Assembly (NCBI GenBank): GCA_028023455.1
Contig: JAQFVV010000961.1
Span: 62,001-126,000, forward strand
Reading direction: 5' to 3'
From: Epiperipatus broadwayi
Taxonomy: Eukaryota > Onychophora > Udeonychophora > Euonychophora > Peripatidae
Length of the DNA: 64,000 nt
Of the stretch, positions 44,867 through 56,089 are shown in pieces (positions within the stretch are counted from its first letter, which is position 1; the number at the start of each line of letters is the position of its first letter). The notes beneath the pieces are model-generated. The model saw nothing but the letters and a program-made list of their open reading frames with translations. It was not told the origin of the DNA and made no database searches. The translations under genes were made by a program, and so were the position numbers.

Positions 44867-45076
44867 TATAATACTAAATCATCCATGCACTTTACTACTG
44901 TTACACAATGCTTTATTTACCACCCTCTTTTACAGTTTACAGTTTCGATCACCCCAGCAATCTTCTTCAGAACTTTTACATCTCCTAATTTCAACTGGTA
45001 AGTAAAGCATGTAGTAAAATGCACGGATGATTTAGTATTATATGATATACATTTGGCAATGCAATAAGAAATATTA
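44867..45076 (+). mobile_element. Family B inverted-repeat element, copy B2
   Basis: The perfect duplication GATTTTCTATCCCA is at 44853-44866 and 45077-45090. The arms TATAATACTAAATCATCC and GGATGATTTAGTATTATA are followed by the tail TGATATACATTTGGCAATGC. The left arm has the minus-strand core CTGAAGAAGATTGC-TGGGG-TGATC-GAAAC. The right arm is shortened. Confidence 0.9.
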
Positions 45077-45634
45077 GATTTTCTATCCCAATACGTGTGA
45101 AGTAGACGCAACTTACCCAGCTGGAAATTATAGAAGCTAAAATGAATGGAGAATTACCAGTGTTTATATTATATATATATATATGCTAAGTAGGATTTGT
45201 CATATCAGCAATCTATATGAGAAACAAATGATAAATATCAGTGATATATGATTTAGATATATTAAGCACAGATAAAAGCCAATCATGTAGCATTTTGTAT
45301 ATTCCTACTGGTATTTTTCCATATTCACAGATAAAAAATTCTATAAATATTGATATATTATTTCAAACTCTTAATTATAGTGTTAACAAAATTTATTTCT
45401 GTCTATTGTCTAAAAAAAAATGTATTTAATTAACCTACTTTATTTTAAAAATAAATAAATTTTGAATAGTGCATAAATTAGCCATGTAATGAGAAAAAAT
45501 ACTTGGCAAAAAATTAAAAAGCAACTTACTAACCAATGAATAAATATTGCAGATGATAGAAAGTCTAGTTATATTTTCTTTGAATTTTTTTATGGTATTC
45601 ATAAAAGACTTGTTTTAGAGTTAGAAAAATATTA

Positions 45635-45743
45635 TCAAGCGTCATTAGCCGAGAGGTCAGCGCAGCTGCCTTGCAAGCAAGCAGTTGGTTGCAGACGGTT
45701 GTTGCGGGTTCACCTCCCGGCCGATGCAATGACATATGGAAAA
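45635..45743 (+). mobile_element. tRNA-derived SINE copy
   Basis: CATTAGCCGAGAGGTCAGCG (A box), GCGGGTTCACCTCCCGGCCG (B box), then a short A-rich tail. The flanks AGAAAAATATTAT and AGAAAAATATATA look like a duplication. It is nearly identical to 1963-2060. Confidence 0.85.
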
Positions 45744-46299
45744 AGAAAAATATATAATGAAATTACCAAATGTGTTATCCAAATTATGTGGTTAAGTTTT
45801 AGTATATTAGTATTTTCTATAATATGAGAATAATTCTGTTTAAAACTTAAAGAATAATTAAGAATTGGTTATTAAAATATTGGTTTGTGTATGTGCACAT
45901 ATTCACGTATTATTTATATATTATTTAAATAACACATGTGTGAACTCATACATGTCTTTTTACACCATTAGCATGTCTTTACATTTTCCTATAACTCTAA
46001 ATATTTTATTACCATCTGCATAAATTGATAAATCAAAATAATTATATATATATATATATATATATATTAGACAAAGAGAAGATGAGTTATTCGTCCTTAA
46101 AGTCCTCTAAGTCTAATATCTAAATAATCTGAATGATTTTCTGCAATTATAGAAAAACAAATCCAAGTGATATAATCCAAATCAGTTAATAGTTTTATTA
46201 TGTATGTGTGGTATATAAGTGTTTAATATTTAATTATTTGTAGTTTGTTAAAACATGTTAGTTTATTAATGATTGGATTTTGTATGTATATATGTATAT

Positions 46300-46990
46300 A
46301 TAATTAAAATTAACCCAAATCCAAAACTCAACCAGTCTCACCAAGAAAAAAATAAAATCAAGAACATAACCAAAGATTTCACTGCTACAAACAATACCAT
46401 ATTTATATTAAACATTACCCACAAATCCATTTACTTCCAATCCACCCTTAATATTAAAAGAACTTTTAAATAAGTTAAGTTAATTGCTTCAGAATAATAA
46501 ATTTTTAATAGTATAGATTCTTTAATTCTTTTTATTTCATTTCTCTCAAAAAAAGACAACCTTAGCTTCATCAAAATTAATAGTGTGGCCTGTATCTTTT
46601 TTATGGACATACAAAGCAGAACTAAGATATCTATTTTTAACTCTACTTTTATGAACCTTTATTCTTTCATTTAAACTCAAACTACTCTGACCTATGTAAA
46701 CCTTCTTACAAAAATAAGGGATAATATATACTACACCAGGAATAGTCATCCTATCAAAAATTTCTTTTGTATTATTTAATAAATTATTCAAAGTAATACC
46801 CCTTTTCCAAGCAATTTTCTTATTTCCAAACAAATTGCTATTCTTACATACAATTTTATAAGAAGACAATTTAAATGTCAAAAAAATAAAATCATATTTT
46901 TCTTTATCCTTTACATCCTTACAAATATTACTATTAAATAAAATACTTTTAACAAATTTATCAGAGTAGCCAACACTCAAATAATCTTTA
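46300..46990 (-). pseudogene. Penelope-like element 2: GIY-YIG domain and 3' end
   Basis: The open frame 46980-46546 contains KYDFIFLTFKLSSYKIVC, KKIAWKRGITLNNLLNN, GVVYIIPYFCKKVYIGQSS, LNERIKVHKSR and YVHKKDTGHTINFDEA. G-V-V-Y...V-Y-I-G, R and the H-K-R cluster are those of the GIY-YIG endonuclease in Penelope elements. The N-terminal RT is missing. At 46545 a frameshift ends the frame, and coding similarity continues to about 46480. Confidence 0.88.
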
Positions 46991-47339
46991 GAGTTATTTA
47001 TTTAATGTAGATGCATAAAATGCAATGCCACATATCCTTTATGTTGATGTGGTAATAATAATGTATCAGCTTCTATTTTTTATGACCATAATAAATCACT
47101 CTGAGAGAATGTATATAAATGCACACACCGATGCTCTAGGATAATATAGAGTTGGAAGTAGAACATAATAGAAAGACTACTTTCAATCAGCTGCAATGCA
47201 TGTGGGAACAAATAACACAAAGTGAAAATTAAACCAAGAAATAGATATAGTGGTAATGCTCCAGTAAATGATGAAGATATATCAGAAGCAAACATGAATG
47301 GAAAATAAGATATCAAAACAAATAGAAAAAATTAAAAAA

Positions 47340-47950
47340 TTCTGACAAAATATCAAAATGTAGGCCGACTTTTTGGGACAGTAATTAATCAGAGACTGGC
47401 TTTTTTTGGTGTGTATGTGTGTTGATAAAAAATTACATTACTTTTGAATAGCAAATAATAGTACGTTAGAGACTTTTTTGGACAGTAATTAATTAGACTG
47501 GCTTTTTTGGGTGTGTGCGCACAGATATAAAAAGTTATGTTCCTTTATTAATAAAAATAAGAGTAAATTTTAGCCTTTTTGGGACCTTGATTAATCAGAT
47601 ACTGTGTTTTGAAATCAAAGTCAATTATATTACCAACACAAAAATTAACAAATTCAAACAAAATTTTACAATGAAAGCTGACTTTAACCTTTTTGGGACA
47701 GTAATTAATCAAAGAGTGGAATTTTTTTTGTGTGTGTGTGTATCCCTAAAAAGTTACGTTACTTTTTAAAACATAGTAAATATAGCAGAGACTTATTTTA
47801 ACAGTAATTAATGAGAGACGGGCTTCTTTGGATGTGTATGTGTGTGGATCGGAAAATTTACTGTACTTTTTGTAAGAAAAACTAAAAGTAAATTTTACCC
47901 TTTTTGGACAGTTATTTATTCAGACACAGAATTTTGGGGGGATAAAGTAA
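47340..47950 (+). repeat. Satellite-like tandem repeat, unit about 101-114 bp, six copies
   Basis: GGGACAGTAATTAATCAGAG or a variant starts units near 47375, 47480, 47581, 47695, 47799 and 47906. Each is followed by CTTTTTTGG(G/T)TGTGT and TAAAAAGTTA. The same repeat in inverse orientation is at 53210-53480. Confidence 0.85.
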
Positions 47951-48820
47951 ACTAGATTGCAATTTAACCATTAAAGTTAATAATTATAACAAACTATTAA
48001 AATGAAAGCCAACTCCAGTGTCTGTCAATTGTCAATTTACAGAGTTTGAAGCAGCCGTCTTACTTGTCTCAGACAATTTCTCGCAGATATGTTAGTTTGA
48101 TGGATCTTCAAAATAGTGCTGAGCCACACCCTAAATTCCAATTTGTGAGGGTTATACAGTTCTGATGGAACAGTGATAACACTGTTAAAACTATTAGAAG
48201 GTACCAGTAGGTCATTTCACATGAAAAAAAAAGTTGAACCTGAAAAGTTCAATTATTTAGACTCGATGCAGTCAACACACCTTCACACGATACTGTACCA
48301 AAAATAGACAACCTAGCATTATGATAAAGTGCTTAACACAAGCAACTATGGCAGCTAATGGAGGCATATTTCAGTGCTTTGCTTACAAATATTTATTAAA
48401 TAAGTACTATGTTTACAATGCCAAATATGAATACATGATAAATTAAAAGGGGAAGATAGAATTACAAACATAAAGAAGGATATAAAAAGTACCTGGGGAT
48501 AAATAAATATAAGATAGTAATATTATGGGTAAGAGATAAACCTGTATACCTGGACTACTGTGAACACACAAGTGGGCTATTAAACTCACCCATCTTACCC
48601 TGATAAATTATCTCAATACCAAGAGTCAGTTATTCATTCTAAAGATCAGTCAAATCATAGCTGGAAATGTCTCTGCAACTATGAATGCTTAGCTATTGAA
48701 TGCTAAATCTGATATGTTAAGTTTATTATGATCCGAATTGATAACGTAAGAATCTGATCTTTTAATTATTAACAAACCATTTTCAGTGATGTCTTAGACT
48801 GGAGAAACAATGAGTTTTAC
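47951..48820. other. Unassigned region, one open segment
   Basis: The plus strand has an open segment at 48050-48165 (SLKQPSYLSQTISRRYVSL, then MDLQNSAEPHPKFQF) after an acceptor-like TTTACAG. It is too short and isolated to call a gene. No other feature seen. Confidence 0.25.
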
Positions 48821-48821
48821 C

Positions 48822-50460
48822 AGCAATCAACCTTTCAATGTAATCAGTTTCCATGTTTCCTCAAATATTACTTTTGAAGCTAGGAGCTTGTCATGGTATC
48901 TAAATTTTATAATTTTATTCAGAAAAAAATTTTTCATCTTGAATTGCCCCGGGACTGAAGACTATTTTACAACAAGTACACCAGATTGCATAATTGATGA
49001 ATAATGAAAGCCTAATAATTGGGATGGATCTTGTCCTAATACTATCCTTAAGAGAGGTAACAAGGTAAACATTCACTTTGAGGTTATCAGTGATAATCCT
49101 TCTAGATCTCCAGAATCCACGGCATGAGCAAAGCAGATGGTCAAAAGTTTCATCATGAGTCTGGCATAGGGGGCAGATAGGGTAAATTTTGTTGATGCCT
49201 CACCTATAGAAAAGAAACCAATTAGTGCTAATGACATTCAAATTTATCTTAATAGTGAAATCAAAGTATTTCGGTTCCATAGCCCAGCACCTGAAGAGGA
49301 AGATGATCTTTTGTTGGTCAGGGTAAATTGCAGTGTTATGGAAATTTTGACAAGATGAATGAGACTATGAGTTTGCCAAATGTTAATCCTGTTACCAAAC
49401 ATATCAATTGTGATTACCATCTAACTTTTGATCAAATCAATTGATACATTAAGGAAGTTCTTGACTCTGGGAGGTCTATTTGCCGGGCTTACTGGTAAAA
49501 TGACTGGTTCATATGCGAATGATTTGATAAGCATTGTGATAAAATTTAAATGTTTTTTGAACATGAATGGCTTGAATAGCATAAGAAAGTCCATTGTACT
49601 TTCGGTGTAGTTGCATCCTGTTCATGCTAAGTGCAATGTTACCGCCCCAAAAAAGTCGGGATGCAAGAGAGTTCATTTTACTGATAAAGGTCTTGGTTAT
49701 TTTCATGATGGGCAGGTAATAGCTGAGCTTGGCCATGGTCTTCATATTGAGGAGCATTACCTTACCATGTAAGGAAAGGTAAATTTTAGAAAGACATTAG
49801 GTAAAGCTTTGCATTGATTGCAGAATGTCATTTTGAATATCTTTAGACATTTGATTGTATGTTTTGGAAATCTCAAAGCCCAAGTCTTTTGAAGACTGGC
49901 TGTAAATCCGGTACAATCTTCTGACCTGAGGATACTTTCCATATATCTGATTTCATCAGGTTGATGATAAGGCCATATTCAGCCATGTATTGATCCAATA
50001 TGGAAAACAACTGAGGTAAATGGGTAGCTGAAGGGAGGAAGATAATTACATCATCCATATAAGCTAAGAGCTTTATCAATTTTGCAAGCCTTTGTGCATA
50101 GACACCAGGGAGTTGTTGTTCAATGGCTTTCAATAGTGGATCGATATACACTATAAACATGAAAGCACTGAGGGGGGAACCTTGCAGAATGGAAGCATTA
50201 GGTTGGAAGAATGAAGAGAGCTTGCCATTCAGCGAGACAGCAATTTCTTTGTTGGACAAGAGGTTATCTCTAATCTGTATGATAGAGGTAGGGATGTGAT
50301 GGTCTTTTGCTTTTAGCATAGAAAAAAGCCAACAGTGGTAGCCGGCAGCCAAGTAAATGGGCTCTTTCTGTATTTTATCATAGAATAGAAGGCTATCTGC
50401 TTGGCTGTGGCCATGGAGCTAGAAAAATCACCATCAAGTGGCTGACATGATAAAACAGAA
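48822..50460 (-). pseudogene. 5'-truncated LINE with RT and Cys-rich end
   Basis: RT frame 50352-49873 carries SILQGSPLSAFMFIVYIDPL and KLLAYMDDVIIFLPSATHL (AYMDD, catalytic Asp pair kept), then GLIINLMKSD. Frame 49757-49509 has MAKLSYYLPIMK and LASRLFWGGN. Further down is ICPLCQTHDETFDHLLCSC near 49170, the C-x2-C-x8-H-x4-C motif seen also at 11030. Frames are broken between these blocks. It resembles L1/Tx1- or R-type LINEs; the clade is not resolved. Confidence 0.85.
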
Positions 50461-51700
50461 CAATACTAAATTGAAAATAGAGATGGCCTACCAAATAGAA
50501 CAATATGTTGAAACAAAGAAATTATATGCTGAAATGTGTGTAATATCAGATAAGGTCAACAATTATTGACATACCACATTCTGAACAAAGTGTTATGTAT
50601 GAAACAAATGGCTGGATTCAGTTCAAGAGACTAAGATGGAGAATTTGGAATGAAGAAATTTTATAATGATGTTATAATGGAAAGCACGCATATTCAAATA
50701 TCTGAAGAACTTGAAGATATTTTTGACCTTATGGATAAAAGCAAACAAGAAATAAATAGCGATGATAAAATTCAAAAGTTTTATAAAAAACTAAATTAGA
50801 GAAACTCTGGGGGATACATTACTGAATCAAGAGATAAAAAATAATTTTACAGTAAATAAGACAAATATTGTAAATAATTGAAAAATATGCTATTTAAGGA
50901 GATATATGAAACTTTTACAAGAGGTTCAGAAGAAAATATGGATTTAGAATGTAGTGATGAGGAAAAAGTTACTAAGCAAGTTATAAATAACACAGATAAT
51001 GATGTTGAAGCTAATCAATATACAATGATATAAAAGTTTTGGAGAATAATATGGATAGTAATGTCTTAGATGAAGAGAGGGCAGTTATTAATATTTAAAT
51101 GTAACCATGTAGTTGAATGCATAAAAGGAAGAACAAATAATGAAATGAGAGGAAAAAATTACTTAAAATATAATGGTGATTATGGTTTGAAAAACCAATT
51201 CGTAGAAACAAATGGTAATATGGATATTAACATGATTATATAATTGAACTCAAAGATGCAGAAACATTTATGCTACAGTTTAAATTATTCTATCAAGAGG
51301 TTATAAATATTGATGATAAAGTGAACATATGAGAAACATAGAAATTAGAAAATCTATGATGACTGGAAAAGAAAATTAGTCAAAAAAATCTGGATCAAGA
51401 ATAAATGAATTTTAAAAATTGGATTCAGAGAATAGACAGATGCCTGGAAAGATTTTAGCAAAACCTATGCGACATCAAAAAGAAAGATATATAAAAAGAA
51501 TAAAACATTATAGAAGTAGGCCATTCAAACCATACATGGCCCAACAGAAATACATCTGAAATTGATAGACAAAATCCAAGTAGGTTCAGCATTGACAAAA
51601 TTCTAGATATATGTGACGTTTGTAAGGGGTACAAACTATGGAAATAACTTAGAAAGTAAAATGTTGAAATTTAGATAAATATTAAAATAAATGTTTTATA
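50461..51700 (+). pseudogene. Decayed coding-like region, unrecognised
   Basis: The plus strand shows several short Lys/Glu/Asp-rich frames: MKKFYNDVIMESTHIQISEE (50656 on), EENMDLECSDEEKVTKQVIN near 50930, MRHQKERYIKRIKHYRSRPF near 51468, and CDVCKGYK near 51614. They are broken by stops at short intervals. The composition differs from the neighbouring AT-rich DNA. It could be the ORF1 part of a retroelement or a dead host gene; I do not recognise it. Confidence 0.3.
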
Positions 51701-51783
51701 TAATTTTTGTCACTAAGTGTGGAAATATGAAGTGGATACTTCATGGGCAGTGATAACCAGTTGAGAAAATTATGCAGAGGAAA

Positions 51784-51862
51784 GAGTAACCTGCAATATA
51801 AAGTTAGTCAGAAAGAGAGAGAGTAACCTGCAATATAAAGTTAGTCAGAAAGAGAGAGAAAG
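51784..51862 (+). repeat. 37-bp tandem duplication
   Basis: GAGTAACCTGCAATATAAAG with the following bases begins at 51784 and again at 51821, identical over the unit. Confidence 0.9.
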
Positions 51863-51950
51863 GGTTTTAAAATGTTTGATTATAAATGCAGTTTTAATTA
51901 AAATTGTGAATAATAATCTGAAGTTCAATTGATAACATATGTACATGTCT

Positions 51951-52224
51951 ATACATAGGCACAATAAGTTATTAGAGTGAGCCTATTTGTGTGTGTAAAA
52001 CTTAATGGAAATCTAAGTTTAATTCTAAATTTTAAATAAATTTTTTTTGGAATTACTCATGTTTTTTGTTAAACAGATTTAATTAATATACATAGGCACA
52101 ATAAGTTATTAGAGTGAGCCTATTTGTGTGTGTAAAAATTAATGGAAATCTAAGTTTAATTCTAAATTTTAAATAGATTTTTTTTGGAATTACTCATGTT
52201 TTTTGTTAAACAGATTTAATTAAG
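51951..52224 (+). repeat. 137-bp tandem duplication
   Basis: ATACATAGGCACAATAAGTT begins at 51951 and at 52088. The two units differ at very few positions (AAACTTAAT/AAAATTAAT), so the duplication is recent. Confidence 0.9.
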
Positions 52225-52538
52225 GTTCATTATCAAAGATTGCAGATATAATTTTTAATTATAATAAATATGCTTTTGAAAAATAATGTTACTTTATCAT
52301 ATTTAAGACCAGTTGTTATGTAGATCTAACAAATAACCAAAACTTCTTATTAATTCCATACAAGGTGAAAAATTTGGCAATTATCATGAAGTTATATAAA
52401 GACCAAAATGACATGCAGTTATTTTTATTTTATTTTTTTCTGCTTCCAAGATAGCTTGGAAAAAACTACTGTGAAACACTGACAAATTTTAATTGTAGTT
52501 AAAATATCTAAATGGAAAATAAGCTATGAATGAGTAAA

Positions 52539-52640
52539 TCAAGCATTGGAGGCCTAGTGGTTAGCATAGCTGCCTTCCAAACAGCTGGCCCAAGTTCACT
52601 TCCCTTTTAACACATTTGACGTATGAAAAAAAACAAAACA
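52539..52640 (+). mobile_element. tRNA-derived SINE copy, diverged
   Basis: TCAAGCATTGGAGGCCTAGT...AGCTGCCTTCCAAACAGCTG...CAAGTTCACTTCCC keeps the A-box and B-box positions of the other SINEs. It ends with GTATGAAAAAAAACAAAAC. Confidence 0.7.
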
Positions 52641-53209
52641 ACCATAGGATCACACTTTCTCAAATTATCTTCCTCAACCAATGTTGTACACTAAGTATTG
52701 CAATCTATATTTGCTTACTGTGATTCATTCCTAAACTCTCTTCAAGAATTAGTCACATTAGAAATATTTACAAGGTTACTTTTACGAAATGTACTATCTT
52801 GAACAAAATTATCATATTGTCGGCGCTATTTCTAGGTCAATTACCTAGTAATATACAGTGGCCTAAAGAGTCCATCCTAGAAGCACAGACAATTGCGTTT
52901 ATTGACTGCTGTACTTAGTTATGTTATTAACTTTACCTTAATGCTAGCACGTCTATTTTCTCTATAATTAGGTGTGAGAATGTGTGGATTTTAGCCTGTC
53001 GTAATTATTTAAAATTTCATTACAAAGGGATTTTTTTTCAAGCGCTCTAACCTACTGTTACGTTGTAACTTTATTAACAATGTCCTGAAGGTTCCATTAC
53101 GAATGGGTAACCCTCAAAAATTGCTTTTAAGGGTGCAAAACCGCAGTATTTGGAGAATCACGCGAAAGTAATGTTTTCGCGAGAATTCGTCCGTGACAAG
53201 TGACTTTTG

Positions 53210-53480
53210 ATATATATATGCACAAACAAAAACAATCCAGTGTCTGATTATTAGTGATTACTTGTCCAGAAAAGAAAATTAGTCGGGTATTATTGTTTTT
53301 ACATTTACTATTTAAAAATAAGATTAGTTTTTATATCTACACACTAACAAAAACAACCCAATTTCTGATTAATTACAGTCCAAAAAAAAAGAATGCAAAT
53401 TAGTCGGGGTTTGATTTTTAAATGTAGTATTTGAATTATGGTAATTTTTATATATACACAAGATTTACAAAAAAAAAAAA
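53210..53480 (-). repeat. Satellite-like tandem repeat, inverse orientation
   Basis: ACAAAAACAATCCAGTGTCT...TTAGTCGGG occurs about twice with CTGATTAATTACAGTCC. This is the reverse complement of the 47340-47950 unit. A partial third unit is near 53460. Confidence 0.75.
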
Positions 53481-54133
53481 AAAACCCACATAGAATAGGA
53501 CTAGAAAAGGGGATCAAAAAGTGATTATACTGTTAACAATTAATCACAGTTAAGAGGGAAAAAAGACATTTATTTTATGTATTTATTTACATTTGAACAA
53601 TATTTATAGGCAGCATGTTAAGGTAACTTACTACATATTATGGTATTACTAGCATAGGGAAGAAATTATAATGAGAATGATTTTCAAGTATATTTAGAGA
53701 AGGGTAAAGAGTTTGATGCATAATAAATAATGCAATAAAGGTTTAATATACTAAATATTTACAATTAAAAATAGAATTAAATAGATTTCTTAATTGTTAA
53801 AATAGAAATTATTTGACATTAGTAGATGAATGTAATTATGTAAATATACACTTATAATGCAAATTTCAAGTCATTAAGTGTCTGATTTTGGAAGTGAATT
53901 AGAGTTATTAATTTTTACATTTTATATTAATATTGTTAATATCTGAAATTATTTATAACCCTGTTTTAGTTAAATAAAACAAAGTTTACCAGATAGAACG
54001 TATTGACTAATGAGCATTTGTTTTTGCAACAATCATTTATAAATTATTGCTCGGTATTAAATATGATTTGAATTAAGCATTTTGAATACTAATAGACGGA
54101 TTTAAATATGTGTTTACATTAAGGCATAATATT

Positions 54134-54768
54134 TAAAATACCAGGCACTCTTATACCTGGAGCTCAATTGTAATTATAGGGGATTTGAACTCAGACTTTC
54201 AAGCCCCTTTATTATCCACACTATCTCATACTACTGATACACATGACCGCACACATGCAGAAAAGATAAATAATCACCAAAGAGTATTTTGTGCTAAACC
54301 AACACTCATCAGTTATTCCAGATTACCATCTCCCATACATATATATAATCAGTGCTCAGTATATATTAAGATAGCAAATCATTACACTTTGATGGACAGG
54401 CTTCAACCTACTCCAACTCTTCAGCCATCCACACCATTGAAAATCTGATGATAGAATTCCAAAATCCCATACTGATGCCAATATTGTTGTCATGCCCACG
54501 TTGATCTCAAGCCATTCTGACTCCTCACATATAGGACAGTATCCATTTTTAAATACATAGAAAAGGATTTGCTATCTTAATATATAGTAAGCACTGATTT
54601 TGTATATGTATGGAAGATAGTAATCTGGACCAACTGATGAGTGCTGGTATAGCATGAAATACATATACTGGTGATTATTTATTTTTTCTGCATGTGTGGT
54701 CATGTGTATCAGTAGTATGAGATATTGTGGATAGAAGGGGCTTGAAAGTCTGAGTTCAAATCCCCTAT
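54134..54768 (-). mobile_element. Family G inverted-repeat element, copy G1 (long)
   Basis: The arms GGGGATTTGAACTCAGACTT...CATACTACTGATACACATGA and their inverse end at 54768. The tail is on the left. The duplication ATTAAGG(C/T)(A/G)TAATATT is at 54118-54133 and 54769-54784. The right arm core near 54631 is CTGATGA-GTGCT-GGTAT-AGCAT-GAAAT, a regular five-pair stem II. The left arm core is a mutated inverse. Confidence 0.85.
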
Positions 54769-55119
54769 ATTAAGGTGTAATATTAATTATACTACAACCA
54801 TCTTTTATTGTTTATCAGTAAATATACTTATTGATAATCTTTGTACATGTCTACATTCACAAATGCAATGAATTATTGGATAAATTAAGGAATAATATTT
54901 ATTTATTTTACTTTAACTATCTATTATTTGCTTATCATAAATATACTTATTATTGAATCAGTTAAGGAATTTTGTTATCTACAGCAGTATAATTCGTGAT
55001 GACAATAATTGCCTTGTTGAGATTAAAAGAATAATGTTAGTGAAACCTACTTCAAAATAAAATAAAAAAAACTTTACAGAATAAAAATGTTGATACAGAA
55101 ATAGAATAAAATTTATTAA

Positions 55120-55475
55120 AACTTTCAGTTGGAATATATTGACTTACGGCTGTGAGACATGGTCCTTGGGAAAGCAAGAAAAAGAATTGTTGGAAGACAG
55201 GGAAATGTGGTTATGGAAATTAACTAGAATAACTTAGATGGAACAGAAGACTAATAATCAAATATTAATAAAATTTGGAACTAAAAAGAAAACTACTGAA
55301 TATGATAAAAAGTACTTTGAAAATTTTTTAGGAAGACAGAGGCAGATCAAGACTATAATATATTAAAAGTGCGATCAGTGAAATTGAATGTTTTTTATAT
55401 GCAGAGATAGGGATGTTGTTGCAATAAGAAGATATTGGCTTTAGAAGCTGATGATGATGATACTTAATGGTAATC
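55120..55475 (+). pseudogene. RTE-type LINE C-terminal end
   Basis: The plus strand reads TYGCETWSLGKQEKELLEDR, then EMWLWKLTRIT, stop, MEQKTNNQIL, and near the end RDVVAIRRYWL. It ends in GATGATGATGATAC, a simple-repeat tail usual for RTE elements. It is homologous to 28179-27740 but more decayed. Confidence 0.75.
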
Positions 55476-55750
55476 ATATCTGCTCATTTACATTGAGAGA
55501 AAATTTAATCCCCATATTATTTCTATCTAGTTTTGTGGAAGTTAATATAGGCTTGTATCACGAGTCCCATTTTGAGGTTTGAGTAATAAATACTGCATTA
55601 GTGATTAAATGTTTTATATTTTGACATATGCAATTAATCTATCCCTGCTATATGCACCTTTATGAAGATATTTTAAGTGTTAGTTCACATAATTTACATT
55701 TTAATTAAGGATCTAGATATTTTTTATAAATATTTGATTATATGTTGATA

Positions 55751-56082
55751 AACAGAGCAAAACTCTCCATACAGTATTGCCACCTGTGCTAAACAGAGTA
55801 ATCAATGGACGCCAGAAGGCTTGTGCATAAAATCCCTATCTAATGCCTACTCATCCAATATCCCCAGACTAGTTTCTGGCTTGTGGCCTTCGTCAGTGAG
55901 ATGCAGTGCTCTCGGATCCAAAACTCCTCACTGACGAAGTCCACAAGCCGGAAACTAGTCTGGGGATATTGGATGAGTAGGCATTAGATAGGGATTTTAT
56001 GCACAAGCCTTCTGGCATCCATTGATTACTCTGTTTGGCACAGGGTGGCACTACTGTATGGAGAGTTTTGCTCTGTTTATTA
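55751..56082 (+). mobile_element. Family A inverted-repeat element, copy A7
   Basis: The arms AACAGAGCAAAACTCTCCAT and ATGGAGAGTTTTGCTCTGTT are about 150 bp long and close to perfect. The plus core 55931-55960 is CTGACGA-AGTCCACAAGCCG-GAAAC-TA-GTC, flanked by TCCTCA (55925-55930) and TGGGGA (55961-55966), which pair. TCCAA/TTGGA outside can extend the helix. The minus core is at 55896-55867. Confidence 0.9.
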
Positions 56083-56089
56083 GCATGTA

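Noticed and set aside
48050-48165. Possible exon SLKQPSYLSQTISRR
   Set aside because: One acceptor-like site only, with no partner exon, domain or conserved context.
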